Source: CBDDFN01 sp965227065 (lineage in GTDB: Bacteria; Pseudomonadota; Alphaproteobacteria; SPJN01). Taken from it: a stretch of DNA of 64,000 nt. Each line of letters opens with the position of its first letter. Position 1 is the stretch's first letter. Where the stretch lies: positions 186,001-250,000 of the forward strand of contig CBDDFN010000020.1 of the NCBI GenBank assembly GCA_965227065.1, given 5' to 3'. Positions 43,378 through 52,057 of the stretch are shown in pieces. The notes beneath the pieces are model-generated. The model saw only the letters and a list, made by a program, of their open reading frames with translations. It did no database searches and was not told where the DNA came from. A program made the translations under genes and the position numbers.

Positions 43378-44394
43378 GTGATCCAGAAAAACTGGCAAGA
43401 ATTGATCAAACCGACCGGCCTTGAAATCGAGCCCGGCGCTGATCCCGCACGCACGGCCACCATCGTTGCTGAACCGCTTGAGCGTGGCTTTGGCCTGACG
43501 CTTGGTAACGCGCTGCGCCGCGTGCTGCTGTCATCGCTGCAAGGCGCGGCTGTCACCTCAATCCAGATCGATGGTGTGCTGCATGAGTTCTCATCGATCG
43601 AAGGCGTGCGCGAAGATGTCACTGACATCGTGCTCAATCTGAAAGAGCTTGCGGTTGATCTGCATGCGCAAGGCCCCAAGCGGCTGGTGCTGTCGGCTGA
43701 AGGCCCCGGCGCGGTCACTGCGGCCCAGATTGAAGAAACCGCCGATATCGACATTCTCAATCCCGATTTGGTGATTTGCCATCTTGATGATGGTGCGTCG
43801 CTGCATCTGGAAATGACTGTGAATTCGGGCAAGGGCTATGTCCCGGCAGACCGCAACCGGCCCCATGATGCGCCGATCGGCCTGATCCCGATTGACTCGA
43901 TCTATTCACCGATCCGCAAGGTCAGCTACAAGGTTGAGAACACCCGTGAGGGCCAGGTTCTTGACTATGACAAGCTCGTCATGTCGCTTGAAACCAATGG
44001 CGCGCTGACGCCTGATGATGCGGTCGCTTATGCCGCCCGCATTCTGCAGGATCAGCTCCAACTCTTCGTCAACTTTGAAGAGCCGCGCGAGGTTCAGCCT
44101 GAGCCTGAAACGCCTGAGCTTCAGTTCAATCCGGCCCTTCTCAAGAAGGTCGATGAGCTTGAGCTGTCGGTGCGTTCGGCCAATTGCCTTAAAAACGACA
44201 ATATCGTTTACATTGGCGATCTGATCCAGAAAACCGAAGCTGAAATGCTTCGCACCCCGAACTTCGGCCGCAAGTCCTTGAACGAGATCAAGGAAGTGCT
44301 GTCGAATATGAGCCTTCATCTTGGTATGGAGATTCCCGATTGGCCGCCGGACAATATTGACGAGCTGGCCAAAAAGCATGAGGACCATCTTTAG
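43378..44394 (+). CDS. rpoA: DNA-directed RNA polymerase subunit alpha
   Basis: A 338-residue alpha subunit. The GTG start at 43378 gives the alphaproteobacterial N-terminus (M)IQKNWQELIKPTGLE and follows TGAGGT; the open frame to 43315 is leader. The assembly domain contains the LERGFGLTLGNALRRVLLSS signature. The C-terminal domain (VRSANCLKNDNIVYIGDLI to FGRKSLNEIKEVL) binds UP elements and activators. rplQ follows after 67 bases, which include a GCGGTG/CACCGC hairpin at 44423-44438. Confidence 0.99.
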   Translation: MIQKNWQELIKPTGLEIEPGADPARTATIVAEPLERGFGLTLGNALRRVLLSSLQGAAVTSIQIDGVLHEFSSIEGVREDVTDIVLNLKELAVDLHAQGPKRLVLSAEGPGAVTAAQIEETADIDILNPDLVICHLDDGASLHLEMTVNSGKGYVPADRNRPHDAPIGLIPIDSIYSPIRKVSYKVENTREGQVLDYDKLVMSLETNGALTPDDAVAYAARILQDQLQLFVNFEEPREVQPEPETPELQFNPALLKKVDELELSVRSANCLKNDNIVYIGDLIQKTEAEMLRTPNFGRKSLNEIKEVLSNMSLHLGMEIPDWPPDNIDELAKKHEDHL

Positions 44395-44461
44395 GTCTTC
44401 GATTGTGTAACCCGGAGAAAGAGCGGTGAGTACACCGCCCCGGCAACAAAGGTAGTGAATT

Positions 44462-44884
44462 ATGCGGCACAGAAAAGCCCACCGGAAGCTTAACCGGACA
44501 GCGTCCCACCGGAAAGCCATGCTCGCCAATATGGCGGTTGCGCTGATCAAGCACGAGCAGATCACAACAACCCTGCCCAAAGCCAAAGAGCTCAAGCCCT
44601 ATATGGACCGGCTCGTCACATTGGGTAAGCGCGGCGATCTGCATGCGCGGCGTCAGGCCCTGTCCAAGCTGCCCGAAAAAGACGCGGTGAAGAAACTGTT
44701 CGACACGCTGGCCGAGCGCTATCAGGAACGCCCCGGTGGTTACACCCGCGTTCTGAAAGCCGGCAACCGCTATGGCGATAATGCGCCCATGGCTGTGATT
44801 GAACTGGTTGACCGCGATCCTTCGGCCAAAGGCAAGAATTCGGGCCCGACCGGTGAAGACCAGTTTGGCGGCGACGAAGACTAA
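44462..44884 (+). CDS. rplQ: 50S ribosomal protein L17
   Basis: A 140-residue L17. It starts MRHRKAHRKLNRTASHRKAML and has the conserved IKHEQITTTLPKAKELKPYMDRLVTL segment. The C-terminal tail (about residues 124-140) is acidic and glycine-rich. It is the last gene of the long ribosomal block and is followed by an intrinsic terminator. Confidence 0.98.
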   Translation: MRHRKAHRKLNRTASHRKAMLANMAVALIKHEQITTTLPKAKELKPYMDRLVTLGKRGDLHARRQALSKLPEKDAVKKLFDTLAERYQERPGGYTRVLKAGNRYGDNAPMAVIELVDRDPSAKGKNSGPTGEDQFGGDED

Positions 44885-44904
44885 AGGTCCCGGCCATTGA
44901 TTTT

Positions 44905-44942
44905 AAGCGCCCTGCCTCTCAAATTGAGGGCGGGGCGTTTTC
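44905..44942 (+). terminator. Intrinsic terminator of the alpha operon
   Basis: AAGCGCCCTGCC-T-CTC pairs with GAGGGCGGGGCGTTT around the loop AAATT, with one bulged T, and ends in TTTT. The next gene starts only 14 bases later, so its message needs read-through or a promoter inside rplQ. Confidence 0.8.
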
Positions 44943-44955
44943 AGTTTGGAGCATC

Positions 44956-46347
44956 ATGATGCGTTTACTCGTGGCGGTAGCCCTCCTCCTGACCAGCCTG
45001 TCAGCCCAGGCGCGTGTGCCGGACAGTCAGGCCGAAATTCAATTGAGCTTTGCGCCGGTGGTCAAACAGGTCGCGCCCGCCGTGGTAAATATCTATACCC
45101 GCCGCGTGGTCAAGACGCGTTCGATCTCGCCCCTGTTCGATGACCCCTTCTTCAAACGCTTTTTCGGGGATGAGTTTGGCGGCCCGCGCGAACGGGTGCA
45201 AAATTCGCTCGGCTCGGGCGTGATTGTCCGCGACAGCGGCATCATCGTAACCAACAATCACGTCATTCAAGGCGCAGAACAAATTACGGTGGCGCTGGCC
45301 GACCGCCGCGAGTTTGACGCCGAACTGGTCTTTAAAGATCAGCGCACCGATCTAGCGATCCTCAAAATCAACACAGAGGGGGAAAAGCTTCCCTCCTTGC
45401 GCTTTGGGGACAGCGATGCGCTGGAGGTCGGCGATCTGGTGCTGGCTGTCGGCAATCCCTTCGGGGTTGGCCAGACGGTGACAAGCGGCATTGTCTCAGC
45501 ACTTGCCCGCACGCAGATCGGCATTTCTGATTATGGCTTTTTCATTCAGACCGATGCCGCGATCAATCCGGGCAACTCCGGCGGTGCGCTTGTGGCGATG
45601 GATGGCAGCCTGATCGGTATTAACACCGCGATCTATTCCAAATCCGGCGGGTCGGTCGGTATTGGTTTTGCCATCCCCTCCAACATGGTCGAAAGCGTGG
45701 TGCGCGCGGCCTTGTCCGATGGCTCGGTCTTGCGGCCCTGGCTGGGTGCCAATGGCCAGCCGGTGACCTCTGAGGTGGCGCAAGGGCTGGGTATTGAGCG
45801 GCCCGGTGGTGTGCTGGTCAATGAGATCTATCAGGGCGGTCCGGCTGATAGGGCGGGCATCCGGGTCGGTGATGTGGTGCTTGATGTTGATGACCAGCCG
45901 GTCTTTGACATGCAGGGCATCCGGTTCCGGCTGGCAACCAAAAAAGACAACGGCAAGGCCAAACTGTCCGTGTGGCGCGACGGCAGTGTGCGCACAAGGC
46001 TGATGGTGCGCGAAGCCCCGCCGGAATTTCCCAAGAAGAATGAAACCGAACTTGAGGGGGAGCATCCGCTCAACTTAGTCAAGATCGCAAACCTGTCTCC
46101 GGCCTTCGCCGAGGAGCTTGGCCGCAACCCGATGGATACCGGCGTGGTGGTGACCGGCTTTGACCGCCGCTCGCTGGCCGCCCGTCTGCGCATGCGGCCC
46201 GGCGACATCATTGCAGCGATTGATGATGCGCCGACCCCTAATGTGGCGGCGGTCAAGCGGGCCATCGCCAATCACAAGCCCGGCGACTGGAAGCTCACCG
46301 TGTCTCGCAATGGGGAGCTGAAGTCGGTTACAATTCCCGCACGATGA
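44956..46347 (+). CDS. Periplasmic serine endopeptidase of the DegP/DegQ (HtrA) family
   Basis: A 463-residue Do-type protease-chaperone. The signal peptide (about residues 1-19, ending AQA) precedes a trypsin-like domain with the triad H102 (NNHVIQ), D132 (TDLAIL) and S208 (GNSGGAL), then two PDZ domains (about 270-350 and 380-460). It degrades misfolded envelope proteins. The start at 44956 has a TTGGAG site; the second ATG at 44959 is equally possible. Its stop overlaps rarA by ATGA, starting a chain of six coupled genes. Confidence 0.95.
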   Translation: MMRLLVAVALLLTSLSAQARVPDSQAEIQLSFAPVVKQVAPAVVNIYTRRVVKTRSISPLFDDPFFKRFFGDEFGGPRERVQNSLGSGVIVRDSGIIVTNNHVIQGAEQITVALADRREFDAELVFKDQRTDLAILKINTEGEKLPSLRFGDSDALEVGDLVLAVGNPFGVGQTVTSGIVSALARTQIGISDYGFFIQTDAAINPGNSGGALVAMDGSLIGINTAIYSKSGGSVGIGFAIPSNMVESVVRAALSDGSVLRPWLGANGQPVTSEVAQGLGIERPGGVLVNEIYQGGPADRAGIRVGDVVLDVDDQPVFDMQGIRFRLATKKDNGKAKLSVWRDGSVRTRLMVREAPPEFPKKNETELEGEHPLNLVKIANLSPAFAEELGRNPMDTGVVVTGFDRRSLAARLRMRPGDIIAAIDDAPTPNVAAVKRAIANHKPGDWKLTVSRNGELKSVTIPAR

Positions 46348-47645
46348 GCGATCTGTTTGAGACAGCGGGGATGGAAGACAGCGCGCCGAGGCCTTTGGCC
46401 GACCGGTTGCGGCCTGCTGCGCTGTCTGATGTTATCGGTCAGGATCATGTCATTGGCGAGGGCGCACCGCTGGGGCGGATGATTGCGCGCAACCGTATTG
46501 CCTCGCTCATTCTTTGGGGGCCGCCGGGCACCGGCAAAACCACCATCGCACGCCTTCTGGCTGGTCATGCCGATCTCGACTTTGTGCAAATTTCGGCGAT
46601 CTTTTCGGGCGTGGCGGATTTACGCAAAGTGTTTGAGGCCGCCAAGGCGAGACGGATGAGCGGGCGGGGAACCCTGTTGTTCGTCGATGAAATTCACCGT
46701 TTCAACAAGAGCCAGCAGGACAGCTTTCTGCCTTATGTGGAAGACGGAACCATCGTGCTGGTCGGTGCAACGACGGAAAATCCAAGCTTTGAACTCAATG
46801 GCGCACTCTTGTCGCGGTGTCAGGTGCTGGTGCTCAAGCGGCTGTCGGATGAGGCGCTGACGGAATTGCTGGCCCGTGCGGAAAGTGAAACCGGCACGGC
46901 TTTGCCTTTAACCCATGAGGGCCGCGCGGCCCTGATCGGCATGGCCGACGGCGATGGCCGCTTTCTGCTCAACCTCGCTGAGGAATTGTTTGAGGAACAA
47001 GGCGCGCTGGGTGCTGAAGATGTCGCCCGTATCTTGCAAAAGCGCGCGCCGCTTTACGACAAGGCCGATGATGGCCACTACAATCTGATCTCGGCTTTGC
47101 ACAAGGCGGTGCGGGCCTCGGACGCCGATGCCTCGCTTTATTGGTTGCAGCGCATGCTGGTTGCCGGGGAAGACCCGCTTTATCTCGCCCGGCGTCTGGT
47201 GCGTATGGCGAGTGAGGATATTGGCCTGGCCGATCCCGGCGCGCTCACCCAATGTCTGGCAGCCAAGGAAGCCTATGAATTTCTTGGCTCGCCCGAAGGG
47301 GATTTGGCCTTGGGGCAAGCGGTGCTTTATCTCGCCACCGCGCCCAAATCAAATGCCGCCTATCAGGCGTTTAACGAGGCCGGTGCGGTTGCCAAACAGG
47401 CAGGGGCGTTAATGCCGCCGCCTTATGCGATGAACGCGCCGACCAAGCTGATGAAGCAACAGGGCTATGCGTCGGGCTATATGTATGATCATGACACGGA
47501 TGAGGGCTGTTCGGGGCTTGATTATTTTCCACCTGAGTTGGAACGGGTGCAATTTTACCGGCCGCCTGAGCGCGGCTTTGAGCGCGAGTTAACCAAGCGG
47601 CTGGCCTATTGGGCGGGCTTGCGGGCGCGGAGGGCCAAGACATGA
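46344..47645 (+). CDS. rarA: Replication-associated recombination protein A (RarA/MgsA)
   Basis: A 433-residue AAA+ ATPase related to clamp loaders and RuvB that acts at stalled replication forks. The Walker A motif GPPGTGKTT lies at residues 59-67, Walker B LLFVDEIHRF near 112-121, and the sensor GATTENPSF shortly after; the C-terminal tetramerisation region contains YDHDTDEGCSGLDYFP, characteristic of the family. It overlaps both neighbours by four bases. Confidence 0.97.
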   Translation: MSDLFETAGMEDSAPRPLADRLRPAALSDVIGQDHVIGEGAPLGRMIARNRIASLILWGPPGTGKTTIARLLAGHADLDFVQISAIFSGVADLRKVFEAAKARRMSGRGTLLFVDEIHRFNKSQQDSFLPYVEDGTIVLVGATTENPSFELNGALLSRCQVLVLKRLSDEALTELLARAESETGTALPLTHEGRAALIGMADGDGRFLLNLAEELFEEQGALGAEDVARILQKRAPLYDKADDGHYNLISALHKAVRASDADASLYWLQRMLVAGEDPLYLARRLVRMASEDIGLADPGALTQCLAAKEAYEFLGSPEGDLALGQAVLYLATAPKSNAAYQAFNEAGAVAKQAGALMPPPYAMNAPTKLMKQQGYASGYMYDHDTDEGCSGLDYFPPELERVQFYRPPERGFERELTKRLAYWAGLRARRAKT

Positions 47646-48019
47646 TGGTGGTGCTGGCAGTGGCTGCAGGCGGTGCGCTCGGCGCAGTGTTGCGCTATGG
47701 CGTCGTGATGGCGGCCACGCGCCTGTTCGGCGCGGGCTTTCCCGTGGGCACGTTGAGCGTCAATGTCATCGGCTCGCTCTGTATTGGGTTGATGGCCGGA
47801 TGGCTGCTTGCGCGCGGCGGGGAAGAGGCGGTGTTGCGCGGCTTTGTCATCACCGGCTGTCTGGGCGCCTTCACCACATTCTCAGCCTTCTCGCTGGATG
47901 TGATGGGGTTGATTGAACGTCAGCATTTCGGCCTGGCAGCACTTTATGTCGCCGCCTCGGTGGTCTTGTCGGTGCTGGCCTGCTTTGCCGGTCTCACCCT
48001 GATGCGGGTGCCGGTATGA
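47642..48019 (+). CDS. crcB: Fluoride efflux channel CrcB/Fluc
   Basis: A 125-residue protein with four membrane helices that as an antiparallel dimer exports fluoride. GGALGAVLRYGV, GTLSVNVIGSLCIGL and the sodium/fluoride signature GCLGAFTTFSAFS are present. Two adjacent ATGs at 47642 and 47645 overlap the rarA stop. There is no fluoride riboswitch, as expected for an internal operon gene. Confidence 0.96.
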   Translation: MMVVLAVAAGGALGAVLRYGVVMAATRLFGAGFPVGTLSVNVIGSLCIGLMAGWLLARGGEEAVLRGFVITGCLGAFTTFSAFSLDVMGLIERQHFGLAALYVAASVVLSVLACFAGLTLMRVPV

Positions 48020-48993
48020 GCGTTTCCCTGATCACGGTCAAGAAGGGTGAGGGCGATCAGCGGCTGGACCGCTGGTTCAAGACCCATTACCCCGCGCTGG
48101 GTTTTGGCAAGCTGCAAAAGCTGATGCGGACCGGCCAAATTCGCGTCAATGGCGGCCGGGTCAAGCCAGCCCACCGCATTGAGGAGGGCGATGAAATTCG
48201 CGTCCCGCCGCTTGATGCGTCTGATACCAAGTCCGCCGAGAAGAAGCCTGTCAGAGTATCTGATCAGGATATTGCGCTGATCCGGGGCATGGTGATCCAT
48301 GAGGATGACGCGCTTTATGTGCTGAACAAGCCCAATGGCCTGTCGGTGCAGGGCGGGTCCAAAACCACCAAACATGTCGATGGGCTGCTTGGCGCGCTCA
48401 ACCCGCGCGGCGACAAGCCCAAACTGGTGCACCGGATCGACCGGGATACGTCGGGCCTGCTGGTTATTGCGAAAACCGCCGAAGCAGCCCGCGCGCTGAC
48501 GCATGCCTTCAAGGCGCGCGATGCGCAAAAGCTCTACTGGGCGGTCACCATCGGTGTGCCGGAACAAGACAGTGGCGAGATTGATGCCGCGCTCGCCAAG
48601 CGGGGCGGGCCAGGTCAGGAACGGGTTGAACTGGTGGACCGCGACCATCCCATGGGCAAGCCTGCGCGCACCGAGTTTGAGCTGCTCGACCGGGCGGGCA
48701 ACAAGGCTGCCTTTATGGCCCTGTCGCCGCTGACGGGGCGGACCCACCAATTGCGGGTTCATCTCGCTTCGCTTGGCACGCCGATTCAGGGCGATGGCAA
48801 ATATGGCGAGCGGGTGAATTTCATTCAGGGGCTCAAGCCCGTTTTGCATCTGCATGCCCGCGGGCTCGACATTGCCCACCCCGGTGGCGGACGGCTGCAG
48901 ATCACCGCGCCGCTCGCAGGGGCGATGCGGGAGACCTTCCGCTTTTTTGGCTTTGACATGGACGCGCCCAACCCGTTTAAGGATGGGCCATGA
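48016..48993 (+). CDS. rluC: 23S rRNA pseudouridine synthase, RluC type
   Basis: A 325-residue pseudouridine synthase of the RluA superfamily. An N-terminal S4 RNA-binding domain (about residues 14-70, LQKLMRTGQIRVNGGRV) is followed by the catalytic domain with the HRIDRDTSGLLV motif (D142 catalytic) and GRTHQLRVHLASLGTPIQGD. The S4 domain and length fit RluC, which modifies U955, U2504 and U2580 in E. coli. It is coupled to crcB and to the HAD gene by ATGA overlaps. Confidence 0.93.
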   Translation: MSVSLITVKKGEGDQRLDRWFKTHYPALGFGKLQKLMRTGQIRVNGGRVKPAHRIEEGDEIRVPPLDASDTKSAEKKPVRVSDQDIALIRGMVIHEDDALYVLNKPNGLSVQGGSKTTKHVDGLLGALNPRGDKPKLVHRIDRDTSGLLVIAKTAEAARALTHAFKARDAQKLYWAVTIGVPEQDSGEIDAALAKRGGPGQERVELVDRDHPMGKPARTEFELLDRAGNKAAFMALSPLTGRTHQLRVHLASLGTPIQGDGKYGERVNFIQGLKPVLHLHARGLDIAHPGGGRLQITAPLAGAMRETFRFFGFDMDAPNPFKDGP

Positions 48994-49673
48994 CGAACAC
49001 GCTGATCATCTATGATTGTGACGGCACGCTGGTCGACAGCGCGGCGCTGATCATTGAATCGATGAGCCGCGCGTTTGGCGATCTGGGCCTTGTGGTGCCT
49101 GATCAGGATGCGATTCGCCGCGTGGTTGGCCTGTCGCTCACCAGCGCGATTTCAAGGCTTCAGCCCGACACGGACATGGACGGGCTGCACCGCATCGCCA
49201 ACGCCTATAAAGGCGCGTTCGCGGTCACCAAATTTGAGCCTGAATTTGACCAGCCGCTTTATCCCGGCGCGCGTGATTGCGTGCGGGCCATGCGCGAAAA
49301 GGGCGCCAAGACCGCCATTGCCACGGGCAAAAGCCGCAAGGGCCTTGCCCATGTGCTTGAGCGGCACGAAATGCATGAGCTGTTTGATGCATTGATCACC
49401 GCCGATGACGCCCAGTCCAAACCTCACCCTGAGATGATCGAATTGCTGCAATGGGAATGTGATGCCCAGTCCGAGCGCACCGTCATGATCGGCGATACCA
49501 GCTTCGACATTGAAATGGGCAAGGCGGCCAAAGCCTATGCGGTGGGGGTAAGCTGGGGCAATCATCCGGCTGAGGAACTGACGCAGGCGGGCGCTGATGT
49601 GGTGCTGGATGAGTTTGCGGCGCTTGAGCCCTGGCTCGCCGACATCAATCTTCTTGGCGGGTTGCGGCGATGA
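48990..49673 (+). CDS. HAD-family phosphatase, phosphoglycolate phosphatase-like
   Basis: A 227-residue haloacid dehalogenase hydrolase. The nucleophile motif YDCDGTLVDS (D9, D11), an ATGKSRKG motif II-III region near residue 110 and the late MIGDTSFDIEMGKAAK motif IV are intact, with a helical cap between motifs I and II. It probably hydrolyses a small phosphate ester; the exact substrate is unknown. It follows rluC with a four-base overlap, an arrangement seen in related alphaproteobacteria. Confidence 0.92.
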   Translation: MTNTLIIYDCDGTLVDSAALIIESMSRAFGDLGLVVPDQDAIRRVVGLSLTSAISRLQPDTDMDGLHRIANAYKGAFAVTKFEPEFDQPLYPGARDCVRAMREKGAKTAIATGKSRKGLAHVLERHEMHELFDALITADDAQSKPHPEMIELLQWECDAQSERTVMIGDTSFDIEMGKAAKAYAVGVSWGNHPAEELTQAGADVVLDEFAALEPWLADINLLGGLRR

Positions 49674-50380
49674 GTAAGGCCAAACGATTTTATGAGGCGG
49701 TTGCGATCACGCCCGCCGACGGCGGCTTTGCGCTGTTGCTTGATGGCCGCTCGGTCAAGACGCCGGCCCGCGCGGCTTTTGTGGTGCCATCGGTAGCTTT
49801 GGCGGAAGCGGTAGCCGATGAATGGCGCGCCCAAGGCGAGCATATTGATCCCGCCACCATGCCGCTTACCCAGCATATCAATGCCGGGCTTGACCGGATT
49901 GCGCCCAATCGCGGTCAGGTTCTCGATGAACTGGTGCGCTATGCTGAAACCGATCAATGCTGCTATCGCGCTGATGAACCTGAAGAGCTGGTGGCGCGGC
50001 AAGCCGCAGCCTGGGACCCGTTGCTGGCCTGGGCCAAAACTGAATTCGGCTTTGAGCTTGCGGTGACAAGCGGAATCATGCCCGCCGAGCAGCCCCCGGC
50101 CACGCTGGATCGTGCGCGGGCAACGCTTGTGCCGATGCACGATTGTGCGCTGTCGGCCCTGCACACGGTGACCGCGATTTCAGGATCGCTGATTATGGGG
50201 CTCGCCGCGCGCGACCAGCATCTCGATGGGGCGGGCGTTTTTCAGGCCGCATTGGTCGATGAGCTCTATCAGGTTGAGCAATGGGGTGCCGATGACGAGG
50301 CTGAAGAGCGCCGCGCCCACCTGAAAGAAGGGTTAAACAGCGCCTGCGCGCTTTTTTCCCTCTTAAAATCAGACGCTTAA
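49670..50380 (+). CDS. ATP12 family F1-ATPase assembly chaperone
   Basis: A 236-residue protein of the ATP12 family, which in mitochondria and alphaproteobacteria chaperones the alpha subunit of F1-ATPase. RFYEAVAITPADGGFALLLDGRSVKTPARA at the start and LAEAVADEWRAQGEHIDPATMPLT are typical, as is the QAAAWDPLLAWAKTEFG segment. It is the last of six overlapping genes starting with the Deg protease. The family is nearly confined to alphaproteobacteria and mitochondria, supporting the taxonomic call. Confidence 0.94.
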   Translation: MSKAKRFYEAVAITPADGGFALLLDGRSVKTPARAAFVVPSVALAEAVADEWRAQGEHIDPATMPLTQHINAGLDRIAPNRGQVLDELVRYAETDQCCYRADEPEELVARQAAAWDPLLAWAKTEFGFELAVTSGIMPAEQPPATLDRARATLVPMHDCALSALHTVTAISGSLIMGLAARDQHLDGAGVFQAALVDELYQVEQWGADDEAEERRAHLKEGLNSACALFSLLKSDA

Positions 50381-50404
50381 CTGACATTTTGTCGGAAATT
50401 TTTT
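50381..50404 (+). terminator. Possible weak intrinsic terminator after the ATP12 gene
   Basis: CTGAC and GTCGG form a five-base-pair stem (one G-T pair) around ATTTT, followed by AAA and six Ts. The stem is short, so efficiency is doubtful, but the position at the end of the six-gene operon fits. Confidence 0.4.
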
Positions 50405-50508
50405 CGTCCTAACGCGCCTTCAGGCTTTGCGCGTCCCCCCTTTGATGCTATCGAACCCCATCAGACATTCCTGACATTTTTCCAAGATAGATAGAGGCGA
50501 GGGACCAT

Positions 50509-52047
50509 ATGCGCGATATTCGCCAGGAACTCGAAGAGCGGCGCGAACGGGCGCGGCTTGGCGGCGGTGAGAAACGGATCGAAGCCCAGCATGCGCGCGG
50601 CAAGCTGACGGCGCGGGAGCGGCTGGAACTGCTGCTTGATGACGGCTCATTCGAAGAATTTGACATGTTTGTGGAGCATCGCTGTGTCGATTTCGGCATG
50701 GATGACGCCTCAACCAAATTCCTCGGCGACGGTGTTGTGACAGGCTGGGGCACCATCAATGGCCGTCTGGTCTATGTGTTCAGCCAGGACTTTACGGTCT
50801 TTGGCGGCTCGCTCAGCGAAACCCACGCCCAGAAAATCTGCAAGATCATGGATATGGCCGTCCGGGCCGGTGCGCCGGTCATTGGCCTCAATGATTCGGG
50901 CGGCGCGCGCATTCAGGAAGGGGTGGCAAGCCTGGGCGGCTATGCCGATGTCTTCCAGCAAAATGTGATCGCCTCGGGCGTCGTGCCGCAAATCTCGGTC
51001 GTCATGGGCCCGTGCGCGGGCGGGGCGGTGTACTCACCGGCCATGACCGACTTTATCTTTATGGTCCGCGACAGCTCCTACATGTTTGTCACCGGTCCGG
51101 ATGTTGTGAAGACGGTGACCCAGGAAGTCGTCACCCAGGAAGAGCTGGGCGGGGCGTCCACTCACACCAAGAAATCGGGTGTGGTCGATAATGCCTTTGA
51201 CAATGATGTCGAGGCGCTGGAGCAGGTCCGCCGCCTGTTTGATTTCATGCCCCTGTCGAGCCAGGAGCAACCGCCGGTGCGGCCCACGCCTGATCCGTGG
51301 GACCGGGTGGAAAGCTCGCTCGACACGCTGGTGCCTGACAATCCCAACATGCCCTACGATATGAACGAGCTTCTGACCAAAGTGGTCGACGAAGCCGACT
51401 TCTTCGAAATCCAGCCCGACTACGCCAAAAACATCATTGTCGGCTTTGGCCGGGTTGAGGGCCGCACGGTCGGCTTTGTCGCCAACCAGCCGATGGTTCT
51501 GGCAGGCTGTCTCGACATTGATGCCAGCCGCAAGGCGGCGCGTTTCGTGCGCTACTGCAATGCCTTCAACATTCCGATCGTGACATTCGTGGATGTGCCG
51601 GGCTTCCTGCCGGGGACCAGCCAGGAATATGGCGGCATCATCAAGCATGGCGCGAAGCTTTTGTTTGCCTATGCCGAAGCGACGGTTCCCAAAATCACCT
51701 GCATCACGCGCAAAGCCTATGGTGGTGCCTATGACGTGATGGCGTCGAAACATCTGCGCGGCGATCTAAACTATGCCTGGCCGACGGCCGAGATTGCGGT
51801 GATGGGCGCGAAAGGCGCGGTGGAGATTATCTTCCGGGCCGATGCCAAAGACCCCGACAAGATTGCCGAGCACACCAAGGCCTATGAAGACCGCTTCGCC
51901 AATCCGTTTGTGGCGGCCTCGCGCGGCTATATCGACGATGTGATCCATCCCCATTCCACCCGCAAACGGATCGCGCGTGGCCTGCGCATGCTTGAGAAAA
52001 AGCAGCTGCAAGACCCGCCGCGCAAACATTCCAATATTCCGCTTTGA
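50509..52047 (+). CDS. pccB: Propionyl-CoA carboxylase beta chain (carboxyltransferase)
   Basis: A 512-residue carboxyltransferase that moves CO2 from biotin to propionyl-CoA. MRDIRQELEERRERARLGGGEKR begins the N-terminal domain, which holds DSGGARIQEGVASLGGYADVF; the C-terminal domain has the biotin-site segment FLPGTSQEYGGIIKHGAKLL. The length and the adjacent biotin carboxylase support propionyl-CoA carboxylase over acetyl- or methylcrotonyl-CoA carboxylases. A GAGGCGAGGG site precedes the ATG. pccA follows after ten bases. Confidence 0.94.
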   Translation: MRDIRQELEERRERARLGGGEKRIEAQHARGKLTARERLELLLDDGSFEEFDMFVEHRCVDFGMDDASTKFLGDGVVTGWGTINGRLVYVFSQDFTVFGGSLSETHAQKICKIMDMAVRAGAPVIGLNDSGGARIQEGVASLGGYADVFQQNVIASGVVPQISVVMGPCAGGAVYSPAMTDFIFMVRDSSYMFVTGPDVVKTVTQEVVTQEELGGASTHTKKSGVVDNAFDNDVEALEQVRRLFDFMPLSSQEQPPVRPTPDPWDRVESSLDTLVPDNPNMPYDMNELLTKVVDEADFFEIQPDYAKNIIVGFGRVEGRTVGFVANQPMVLAGCLDIDASRKAARFVRYCNAFNIPIVTFVDVPGFLPGTSQEYGGIIKHGAKLLFAYAEATVPKITCITRKAYGGAYDVMASKHLRGDLNYAWPTAEIAVMGAKGAVEIIFRADAKDPDKIAEHTKAYEDRFANPFVAASRGYIDDVIHPHSTRKRIARGLRMLEKKQLQDPPRKHSNIPL

Positions 52048-52057
52048 GGCCTGTGAG

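Noticed and set aside
47500..47645. Fluoride riboswitch before crcB
   Set aside because: crcB starts inside the rarA stop, leaving no untranslated leader, and the preceding sequence is conserved rarA coding sequence.
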